From: Dioscorea cayenensis subsp. rotundata
Taxonomy: Eukaryota > Streptophyta > Magnoliopsida > Dioscoreales > Dioscoreaceae
Assembly: GCF_009730915.1 (NCBI RefSeq)
Contig: NC_052489.1
Coordinates: 30,807,916 to 30,871,915 of the forward strand
Reading direction: 5' to 3'
Length of the DNA: 64,000 nt
The notes below the pieces were generated by a model. That model was not told where the DNA came from. It saw only the letters and a program-made list of their open reading frames with translations, and did not search any database. Below are positions 37,596 to 48,089 of this stretch, one piece after another (position 1 is the first letter of the stretch; each line of letters begins with the position of its first letter). The translations under genes and the position numbers were made by a program.

Positions 37596-38763
37596 CTGAA
37601 GATAGAATCAAGGTGAGTTGACCTGTTCTATGAAAAGTTGCTTCCAGTAGAATATCAAATACTTTGATCTATTATTCCCTTTACATTTTACAAGCTGGAG
37701 CTTGACATGAAAATGGCAAAAGTTCATGATCAGAAGCCATCGGTAAGTTAGTATCCAGCTGAAATATGTTGAGTGATCTTCTCTGGGATTGTGAACTGGC
37801 TACCGTTTAATTGCCCTTGTCTTCTAACGAAGTAACTACCGTCACATTTTCAGGATTCAAAGTAGGGTGTGGTTCAAGAGTTAGCAGGGGGCCTGGGTGT
37901 TTGCTTAGTATTTATTGCCTCTCACTCTCCACTATGGAAATTTTGGTTATCAAAGTTTGAAGAAGATGCCGGTAAAGTTTCAGCCCGTTTAGGTGCAAGG
38001 TTTCTGTGTAGGCTGCCGTCATGTACTCCGTGGTAAGGGTGGCGTAGACAAAGTGTTTCTCTCTTTTGACTATTCAGGGCGAACATTACCTGATGACATT
38101 GAGTTTGGTTCATTAGAAAATTCAAATCACCATGGCATTTCTCCGGGTTGTCTGCAATGGTTGATGCTATTATTTTCAAATATCTATTGCCAAATCTGAA
38201 ATGCTCTTATCTTGTGACTGCTCACTAATACCATTGAAGTATTTCTCTAGTAAATAAGTTTATTGTCTTATAATTTTCTTTAATTTGCACTCGAGCACCT
38301 GTGTGTGTGTGTTCATTTTTGTTTGTGTTTTTTGGGTGGACCTAAAGAAGGAAAAAGGTATGCAAAGTTCAAATTGGACTTCTGATGGAAATGGATTTTT
38401 GTAGGAAAATATGGTTTCAGAATCTCAGATAGAAGAGGTTTGGAAATGGTTCGTTCGTTCCTTTTTTGTGTGTTTGTGTTCAAATCATAATTGTCCTCGG
38501 ACTGAAAATTTTATTTGGCAGATAAATCATAAATGTGTTCTACCAAATCATTTTGATTATAAGTTTTTATCTTGCTGCGTATAGCTGATATATTTGGATT
38601 ATATTTCTTCACCTTTTCATTTTGTAGTGTTTTTGTTAATAGTCAGCATTTTTTTCATTATGTTTTGCATCAATTAGAATACATATCCATATGCATCCTA
38701 ATTTTCAGGTTCATTTTGCTTAAAGATTCCATGTTCTTGTTCCCTTCAACTACACTTATTTTC
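37596..38763. other. 3' region of the zinc-knuckle gene
   Basis: No coding frame is supported. The segment just after the stop has splice-like GT/AG words (for example AAGGTGAG at 37610, TTTTCAGGATTC near 37852), so the 3' UTR may be spliced. 38748-38763 is the left target duplication of the SINE. Confidence 0.4.
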
Positions 38764-39001
38764 CGCCAATGACCAAATGGTCTATTGGTATATGGGTTGT
38801 CGATAGAGTTTTTCATCGAGTGGTGAGAGTTTGATTCTCGATTGAGAACATATTTCTGGGAGATGTGAGCAGTGGTTGTGTCTGGGTGGTCTTAACGCCT
38901 ATGCGTGTGCGGGTTTCACCTCCACTTGCTCCACTGAGGCTTGTGTACATCTTTGACGATTTAGCAGGGTTTTTTGACTGTCTGTTTTTCTTATAAAAAA
39001 A
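38764..39001 (+). mobile_element. tRNA-derived SINE with perfect target duplication
   Basis: The body has an A-box-like GGTCTATTGGTATATGG (about 38779-38795), a B-box-like GTTTGATTCTC (38829-38839) and a short A tail (38994-39001). It is flanked by a perfect 16-base direct repeat AACTACACTTATTTTC (38748-38763 and 39002-39017), proof of insertion by target-primed reverse transcription. The intact duplication suggests a fairly recent insertion. Same family as the copy at 32392. Confidence 0.92.
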
Positions 39002-39039
39002 AACTACACTTATTTTCTATGATGTTCAGTATATTTTGA

Positions 39040-41738
39040 CATGAGTTAGATGTTATTGATTTATTGTATTTTAAAAAATATTATTTCAAGAAAACAAAAA
39101 TGATAACAAAACTCTTACTTTTCATAATGTTTGATATATTTCGACATGAGCTAGATGTGACGGGAGTCCTAAATGGATATTTTGTAGTTTTTAAAGTTAA
39201 CTATTTAAAATCTTTAAATATGGCGCTTTTTGATAATTTTTCTTTATCCTTATACACCATGATAGATAAAAAGAAAAAAAAGTATGAGAAGGATTTTTTA
39301 TTTTTTTTATAATATTTCATATATTTTCACATGAGTTTGATGAGACCATTCTAGCCTATTGCATTTATTAAATTAAAAAAAAAACCCATTTCATATATCT
39401 CAAAAGAAATATCCATTATAGTCCCAAATGTACATTATAAAAAAAATATCCATTCCCAAATGGACATTATAAAAAAAAATATATCCATTAAAGTCCCAAG
39501 TGGACATTTTATAGTTTTTGGAGTTAATTACTTGAAATCTTTAAATATAATATTTTTGGTAATTTTTTTTGTTCTTGTACGTCATGACAGACAAAAGATA
39601 AGATAAAAACACTCGTTTTTCATAATATTCCATATTTGCACATGATTTAGATGTGACCATTCCAGCTTATTGTAATTTTTTTAAAAATGCATTTCAAGTT
39701 TCTCAAAAGAAATATCCATTATAGTTCCAAAGGTACATTCATAAATATATATATATATATATATCCATTATAGTTCAAAATGGGCATTTTATAGTTTTCG
39801 GAATTAACTACTTAAAATCTTTAAATATGACATTTTTTGAGTAATTTTTTGTTCTTATACATCATGGCAAACAAAAATATGATAGAAACACTAGTTTTTC
39901 TTGCATTCCATATTATTTCACATGAGTTAGATGTGACTTTTTTGATTTATTGCATTTTTTTTTTAAAAAAAAAAGACATGTCAAATTCCTTTAAAAAAAT
40001 ATCAATAGATCAAAATGGACATTTCTCAAAAGAAATATATATCCATTAGAGTCCCAAATGGACATTTTATAGTTTCTTTACAGAGAACTCATTTCTTAAA
40101 CAGAGAGCTCATTTTTTTAAACAAAAACCTCATTTCTTAAACAGAAAATTCATTTTTTAAACAGAAACCGTCATTTTTTTAAACAAAAAACTCATTTCTT
40201 AAACAGAAACATTGATATTTAAACAGAAAAACCAATATTTACGTGACAAATTAATCCTGGGTATAAAAACCAATTAATCTTGTCCACTCGTAGATATTTA
40301 AATAAAAACAACGGTATTTAAGCACTTTTTTAAACGTAAATGCAATATATTAAACAGAAACATCGATATTTAAACAAAGACAACCAAGCATAAAGACGCT
40401 CGTTCTTTATTATATGGAGATAACGGTATTTGCATTAAAAATTTAATAAGTTTGTGGAAAAGAATTTAGGTTAGCATGATTACATTATAACTACAAACAA
40501 ATTTATAACTATAAACAAAAGAATCTAGGTTAGCATGAAGAGTAATACATTTACTCATTTCTTAAATAGAGAACTCATTTATTAAACAGAGAGCTTATTT
40601 TTTTAAACAGAAACCTCATTTTGTTAAACAGAAAACTCATTTTTTAAACAGAAACATTGATATTTACATAGAAAAACCAATATTTACGTGACAAATTAAT
40701 CCTGGATATAAAAACCAATTAATCTTGCCCACTCGTACATATTTAAATAGAAACAACGATATTTAAGTACTTTTTTAAACATAAACGCAGTATATTAAAC
40801 AGAAACATCGATAGTTAAACAAAGACAACCAATCATAAAGACGGTCGCTCTTTATTATATGGAGTTAACGATATTTATATTAAAAAATTAATAAGTTTGT
40901 GGAAAAAAAGAATTTAGGTTAGCATGAAGAGTAATACATGTACTCAATTCTTAAATAGAGAACTCATTTTTTAAACAGAGAGTTCATTTCTTAAACAGAG
41001 AGTTTATTTTTTAAAACAGAAAACTCATTTCTTAAACAGAAACCTTATTTTTTTAAACAGCAAACTCATTTTTAAACAGAAACATTGATATTTAAACAGA
41101 AAAACCAATATTTACGTGACAAATTAATCCTCGGTATAAAAACCAATTAATCTTGGTCAATCGTACATATTTAAATAAAAACAACGGTATTTAAGCACTT
41201 TTTTAAACGTAAATGCAATATATTAAACATAAACATCGATATTTAAACAAAGACAACCAAGCATAAAGACGGTCGTTTTTTATTATATGGAGATAACGGT
41301 ATTTGCATTAAAAATTTAATAAGTTTGTGGAAAAAGAATTTAGGTTAGCATGATTACATTATAACTACAAACAAAAGAATTTAGGTTAGTATGAAGAGTA
41401 ATGCATGTACTCATTTCTTAAACAGAAAACTTATTTTTTAAACAGAACTTCATATTTTAAATATAAACCTCATATATTAAACATAACCCTCATGTTTTAA
41501 ATAGAAACTCATTGCACCCAAGGGCATTATAGTCAAACCTTGTCACACTGGCCACAACTTCCCACGCAAGGGACAATTTCGTCCAAAAAAAAATCCAAAT
41601 TAATTCTATCAATCACTGTTAGATGCTTGGGGGTTTTAAAAAATCATTGTATTCAAAAGAAAGGGGTTTTTATGGATATTAATTTCCACTTAAATATAAC
41701 ATTTTTTGATATTTTTTTGTTCTTCTACGTCATGACAG

Positions 41739-41779
<41 letters not shown>

Positions 41780-42969
41780 AAAAAAACTTATTTTTTCATA
41801 ATATTTCATATATTTTTACATGAGTTAGATATGACCATTATGGCTTATTGCATTTATAAAAAAAATCATTTCAGATACCTAAAAAGAAATATCCATTATA
41901 GTCCCAAATGGACATTATAAAAAAAAAAATATCCATTAGAGTTGAAATGGACATTTTATGGTTTTCAGAGTTAACTACTTGAAATCTATAAATATAACAT
42001 TTTTGGGTTTTTTTTATTCTTGTACACTGACAAAAGATATGATAAAAACACTCATTTTTCCATGATATTCCATATATTTTCACATGAGTTAGATGTTACC
42101 ATTTGAGCTTATTGCATTAAAAACAAAAAAAAGACATTTCAGATTTCTCAAAGGAAACATCCATTATAGTCCCAAAAGGACATTCATAAAAAAAATATCC
42201 ATTTTAGTTATAAATGAACATTTTATAGTTTTCAGAGTTAACTACTTGAAATATTTAAATATAATATTTTTGGGTAATTTTTTGTTCTAGTATGTGATGG
42301 ACAAAAGATATGATAAAAACACTTGTTTTTCATGATATTTCATATATTTTCACATGAGTTAGATGTGACCATTTTAGCTTCTTGCATTTTTTTTTAAAAA
42401 AAAGATATTTTAGATTTATTAAAAGAAATATCCATTATCGTCCCAAATGACCATTTTATAGTTTTCAGTATTAACTACTTGAAATCTTTAAATATGACAT
42501 TTTTGGATATTTTTTTTGTTATTGTACGTCATGACATAAAAAAAATATGATAAAAACATTCGTTTTTCATTATATTCTATATATTTCACATGAGTTAGAT
42601 GTAACCATTACTGTTTTATTGCAATTTTAAAGAAAAAAGGCATTTCAGATTCCTTTAAAGAAATATCAATGGATCAAAATAGACATTTCTCAAAATAAAT
42701 ATCCATTCGAGTCCCATGATATATAGACATTTTATAGTTTTTGGAGTTAATTATTCGAAGTCTTTAAATATGACATTTTTGGGTAATTTTTTGCTCTTGT
42801 ACATCATTACAAACAAAAAATTTTGATGGAAAACACTTGCTTTTCTTAACATTCCATATATTTTATATGGATTAGATGTGGCCATTCTGGCTTATTGAAT
42901 CTTTTTTACAAAAAGACATTTCATATTTCTAAAACAAAAATATCCATTATAATCACAAATGGACATTCC

Positions 42970-43008
<39 letters not shown>

Positions 43009-43420
43009 ATTAAAGTCCCAAATGGACATTTTATAGTCTTTGGAGTTAACTATTTTATAGTTTTCGGAATTTTTATTATAGACAAAAAAAAAATTGATAA
43101 AACACTCATTTTTCATGATATTCAATATATTTTCACACAAGTTGGATATGACGGTTATGACCTATTGCATTTAAAGATATTTCTGATTCCTCAAAAAGAA
43201 CTATCTATTATAGTCTCAAGTGGACATTTTATAGTTTTCAGAGTTAATAACTTGAAATCTTTAAACATGACATTTTGGAGTAATTTTTTGTTGTTGTACA
43301 TCATGTTAAACAAAAAATATGACAAAAAAAAAACTATTATTTTTCATAATATTTTATAATATTTCGTATATTTTTACAATGGTTAGATGTGACCATTCTG
43401 ATCCACTTCATTTAGATGCA
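39040..43420 (+). repeat. Tandem array of about 270-bp AT-rich units
   Basis: Twelve copies of an anchor near GAGTTAGATGTGACCATT occur at about 39045, 39147, 39333, 39643, 39923, 41821, 42086, 42356, 42592, 42870, 43138 and 43380. Units of 235-310 bp share further phrases in fixed order: ATCCATTATAGTCCCAAATG, GACATTTTATAGTTTTC, GGAGTTAACTACTTGAAATC, GTCATGACAGACAAAA and CATATATTTTCACATGAG. The first units are shorter and more diverged. No unit has an open frame. It looks like a local satellite or a decayed tandem MITE. The array is split by the insertion at 40076-41680. Confidence 0.85.
40076..41680 (+). mobile_element. Non-coding TTTAAAC-rich insertion inside the satellite array
   Basis: The 270-bp unit pattern stops inside GACATTTTATAGTTT (about 40074) and resumes at about 41690. 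In between lies a different sequence: three copies of a 430-445-bp block (anchor TATTTACGTGACAAATTAAT at about 40236, 40681 and 41109) separated by a 20-22-bp minisatellite of the form TTAAACAGAAACTCATTTT. The right part (41515-41680) is less AT-rich. No transposase frame is present. It is probably a non-autonomous DNA element; family is inferred from its likeness to the spacers of the MULE at 1-3705. No target duplication was found. Confidence 0.5.
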
Positions 43421-44000
43421 ATATAAACAATTTTAATTTTTGGTTTATGGATAAGTTTGGGTTAATTTTTGAATCGAGAAAATTTTATATTTAATATAAT
43501 AAAAGAATAAATAATAAATATGCATCATATGTTATGGTGGTGGTAATTTTTGCACAATTTAATGTAATTCTGATTTTGATTGATAGTTTAATTTTGAATG
43601 ATTTATATATTAACAATAAATATGCCGGTGTGGCCGGAAAAAGTTGAAATTATCTATAACTGGAATTTATTTAGCTGAAAATATATATAAATCAAGAATC
43701 ACCATCTCATCTTATGGGATAACATTTCTTAGTTTCTTCCTCTTAAATGAGACGCAATTATGTAGGGTTAGTTTGTTTATATTTTTAAATTTAAAAAATA
43801 AGATTAGAAATTTAAAACTAGAAAACATCACTTGTGACGTTTACAACTTTTTATGATTGCCCCAGATGCTAAAAAAATTATAATCACTACATTGCTTGGT
43901 GCCTAAATGAATTAAAAGAAAAATAACTTTGAATAGTATGGAATTTAGGTATATTAAAAATTTTAAAAAAATAAATGAAGTTTAAGGGCCGTTGTTGTTT
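43421..44000. other. AT-rich intergenic sequence between the array and the foldback MITE
   Basis: No coding frame, repeat unit or RNA gene could be supported. Confidence 0.4.
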
Positions 44001-44473
44001 TTTTATATATAATATTAAGATTGGTCTTTCTACTTTGTTCTCTCTTTTGGTCCATAGTCTGAAATTTGTTTTTTTTATCCCTCGCTATTTCAATTGGGTC
44101 AATTAAATCCGAAACTCCATTAGTGCTAATTGGGCCGTTATTTTTTCTTAAGATTTTTTTTAGATTAAAATATTAGTAAAAAATAATAAATTAAAAACTA
44201 ACTCCAAAACATGGTGATTAAGTATTTGGATCTTGATCCGAAAACTTAATCACTAAGATTTGAAGTTATTTTTAATTTATTATTTTTTAATATTATTTTA
44301 ATTTGAAAAAAACTACGTTAGCAGAAAATAACACCCCAACTAACGTTGGTGGGGTTTTGGACTTGATTGATCCAATCTAGATAGTAGAGGAACAAAAATA
44401 AAACAAATTCAAAACTAGGGATTAAAAGCGAAGACAGAGCAAAGTAAAGGACCAATCTTGGTATTATATATAT
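44001..44473. mobile_element. Foldback MITE, about 473 bp, full-length inverted repeat
   Basis: Left end TATATATAATATTAAGATTG and right end CAATCTTGGTATTATATATA are mirror copies, and similarity continues along both arms to a centre at GGATCTTGATCC (44229-44240). Arms are about 235 bp with moderate divergence. The outer words AAGATTGGTC..TTTGGTCC are like those at the ends of many plant Mutator-type MITEs. It lies about 300 bp upstream of the GPN1 start, so it may be part of that promoter. Confidence 0.85.
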
Positions 44474-44729
44474 AATTTTTAATTATTATATATCTATAAA
44501 TTATATATATATATATATATTCCACTTGGGATAGTTATTAATATTTCCCACCCTCGAGTTGGAATTGGACCTTGCATAGGAGAAACCCCAGATTGCAAAC
44601 CCTTGCTGCTGTGTGGGGAGCCTTCGCGAATCCGGCGCCAAGGGCCTCTCTTTTCTCACCCTCTCGTGTGGTTTTTCATTTTTAATCACCCTTCTTTTTG
44701 AGGAAATTTCAATTTTGCTTTTTTTTTTT

Positions 44730-44756
44730 ATGTCTTTTTCATCTTGTTTTGAATGA
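44730..44756 (+). promoter_or_regulatory. uORF overlapping an in-frame GPN1 start (ATGA)
   Basis: A nine-codon frame (MSFSSCFE, stop) ends in ATGA, whose ATG (44753) opens seven extra codons in frame with the GPN1 coding region before the ATG at 44774. It could favour re-initiation at 44753 or 44774. Confidence 0.35.
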
Positions 44757-44773
44757 AATCAAGGTCGGTTCTG

Positions 44774-47018
44774 ATGGATGTGGATGAAAGTCCCGAACGA
44801 ATGGATTTGGAGGAGTCGAAGAAGAGTGCGGTAATGAGTTTGATTCTATGATCGCCCTTGTTTTCTTTCTTTAATTTGGTTGATTATTGTTGTCATGATT
44901 TTATTCTATTTTCTAATTTTTTTTTGTCAAATGTTTGAAGTCGAAAGGGAAAGGAAAAGAGGAGCTCAGTGAAACCATGGAGAAGTTGAAGATAGCTGAA
45001 TCTGATATTACTTTCAAGAGAAAACCTGTTATAATCATCGTGGTTGGGATGGCAGGCATGTTCAATTTTCACTATCAAAATTTGATTTTTAATTCATTTT
45101 GCGTGTATATGGTTTGAGAGATTTTTTTTTTTCTTCCTGTTTTTGTAAATTGTGATGATTGTGGTGTTATAGGAAGTGGAAAGACAACATTTCTTCATAG
45201 ATTGGTTTGCCACACACTATCTTCGAATATCCGGGGATATGTGTTGAACCTCGACCCGGCAGTCACGACACTTCCTTTTGGTGCTAACATTGATATAAGA
45301 GACACTGTTAGATATAAGGAAGTGATGAAGGAGTATAACCTTGGGCCTAATGGGGGAATACTTACTTCATTGAACCTATTCGCTACCAAGTTCGATGAGG
45401 TAGTATTTTATTTTCAATGTGATTTTACTTTTTATTCTCATGTCTGTATTGTTAAAGTTGCTATTTTGTGGTTTTAGGTTATATCTGTCATTGAGAGGCG
45501 AGCTGATCAACTTGACTATGTGCTGGTTGACACCCCTGGTCAGATTGAGATATTTACTTGGTCTGCTTCAGGAGCTATAATCACTGAAGCTTTTGCTTCG
45601 ACATTTCCAACCGTAATTGCTTATGTTGTTGATACACCACGATCGGCAAATCCTGTCACTTTTATGAGCAACATGCTCTATGCATGTAGTATACTTTACA
45701 AAACAAGGCTGCCTTTGGTCCTGGTGTTTAACAAAGTTGATGTTGCTAAGCATGAATTTGCATTAGAGGTATTCAGTTCTCTGTTCTGTTATTATTTTTA
45801 TTTGTTTCTTTGTTTTCTGAAATTGCTTTGGCTTGAGGTACTGCTCAATAGTATTCTTATTACTTTTATTTCACTTTAGTAGGACACATTGTAAGAGTAA
45901 TGCCAAGGACTTAATTGATGTTTGATTTTTAGTCTTTAATCTCTCCACTTTTATGTCTTGGCTTTTCTCAATGTAATTCTATTTTTAGGGTATCTTATGT
46001 GTCTGCATATCAAAAACACTTGCAAGAGGACTCAAATTCTTGCAATTTAGATATTGCTTTAGCTTAGTCTTTTAAATCTTCTGTGAAACATTTTGTTCGA
46101 AACATTTTAGATTTAGAATGTGAGAATGAAATCTGAAGATGATCATTTAGAACTGTTGGTGAACCACAACCAAGATGAGCTGTGGTTACCTATGACTATA
46201 TTGAGAGTCTTTCAGATAGGATGCCATTTTTTAGTTTTGCTTTGTGGTTTTGTGTTGCATTGGTTCAATTGATTCCAATTAATTGTGGTTGCTTGACTTA
46301 CAAAATTCTATGAATTATTTTCATCCTTCCGTGGAAGAAAAAAATTTGAAAACCTCAGATATCCTATGGCCAATTGCCTTATAGAACAATTCTTTCTTTC
46401 TTTGCTCAAGAACTCATTTAAATTTTCCTCTTTTGGGAACAGTGGATGGAAGATTTTGAGGCATTCCAGGCAGCTATAGAAACCGATTCATCCTATACAT
46501 CAACCTTGACAAGAAGCCTCTCTTTGGTCCTTGATGAGTTTTACAAAAATCTAAAATCTGTGGGAGTTTCAGCCGTTTCTGGCACGGGGATGGAAGCTTT
46601 CTTCAGTGCAATCGAAGCCAGCGCTGAAGAGTACATGGAGAATTACAAGTACTACAAAACCATAAGACTCATTTGGAGAATAACTAGTTTTCTTTAGGTT
46701 CTGAAATTGTTTCTAGTTACATGACTTCTGAAACTTCCCAGGGTTGATCTTGATAAGAGGCGGGCCGAAAAGGAGAGGCTAGAAGCTGAACGCCGAAAAC
46801 AAAACATGGAAAAACTGCGGAAAGACATGGAAGAGTCTAAAGGTCAAACCGTAGTGCTGAGCACTGGTTTAAAGGATAAGAAAACTATAGCTGATCCAAT
46901 GGACGAAGAAGATGAGGAGGAAGAAGATGAAGATGAAGATGATTCTGTGAAGTTCTCTGAAGAGGATGAAGACGAAGATGAAGGTGAAGATGAGGAGGTT
47001 GCTCACTTTGCCTTTTAA
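44774..47018 (+). CDS. GPN1: GPN-loop GTPase 1 (QQT2/XAB1 type)
   Basis: Six exons (44774-44830, 44941-45055, 45173-45399, 45478-45768, 46443-46648, 46742-47018) join in frame to 390 residues. Seen: P-loop GMAGSGKTTF (split by an intron), LNLDPAV, the family-defining GPN loop ([16 protein letters not shown]), DTPGQIE (switch II), FNKVDV (base recognition) and a C-terminal coiled coil ([20 protein letters not shown]) followed by a long Glu/Asp tail. GPN1 dimerises with other GPN proteins and is needed for assembly and nuclear import of RNA polymerase II; Arabidopsis QQT2 is essential in early embryos. The intron in the P-loop starts with GC rather than GT. An upstream in-frame ATG at 44753 would add seven residues. 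Confidence 0.94.
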
Positions 47019-48089
47019 ATGGTATGCCAGCCAAAAAACCTACTTTTTTTTCCATGGATTAAATTTCAGTTCATAAATTCATCGATACAAAGAAATCAGT
47101 ATGGTCTTTTTATGAACTCAGATTATTCATCTTTTTCCATCATTTTTCGTCTTAAATGTTTTGGTTTTGTTCTATGTTTTGCAGGATTTATCCAAAATAC
47201 ACCTTAAACCAGCTCCTTCTGAGATCAGCATAGATTGTATTGTGCTCTCTGGTTTCTTACTGATTCTAGAGCACCAGTTGTTTAATGATGTTAGAGATGT
47301 GTAAAACCCAGCAAACAAATGTACACTGTCTTTTTTTATTATTATTTTCATATAAATGTTCGTTCCTATAATTTAAGGTATTTGGTTCGAAGATAAAAAT
47401 TGGCAAAGAGTATGGTAAAATTTCTTTTATCTACTCAGATAATTGGCCTCATCTATAAAATAGTGTATTATGTTTGTCTCTAAAATAGTGAGTTATGAAT
47501 TATGTTTAATGTTAAATTATTGTTAGTCATGAGTGAAAAATAGGTTGAATATTATTTGGAACTTTAATAATTATAATATTTTATTTATTAAATAGTTTTT
47601 AGCTATAAAATGAGTTATTTTAACCTTAAAAAAAAAATAAGCATTCCTTTCTGCCGTTAGATATAATATGCATCAACCATCTTCCAAGGAGAAGAATGGT
47701 AACTCCTGGGTGGAGGTGTGTAATTTGTCCACTATATTATAAATAAAAAATAAAATTGAAAGGTTGATTCTCTATAACTTTATAATAAAATTAAAAAAAA
47801 AATCTGAAATTTAGTAGTTTCTTTTTTATTTGTTCAATTTTTATCTCATTAAAATGGGCCTTCCAATCTAATTATTATTTTTAATTTATACATTTTCATA
47901 ATTTTTATTCCCAAAATACCCCTCTAAACCATCCATCAGATGGAAACCCGGTCCTTCCCTCTCTCGCTCTCTCTCCTTCTCCCTCCCTCTTCTTCCCCTT
48001 TCCGTGGCGCCGTCGTCACCGCCGGTTTTGGTGGCTCACCGGAACCCTAATCCAAATGCATCCTCTATAAACATCTCTGAGCCCGTACG
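47019..48089. other. Intergenic region between GPN1 and the P-class PPR gene
   Basis: The first 200 bases are 3' UTR, with an acceptor-like TTTTGCAG at 47178-47185 that may mark a 3' UTR intron. The rest is AT-rich. A TGGGCC site II-like word lies near 47855, and a CT-rich/GC-rich leader runs from 47945. Confidence 0.45.
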
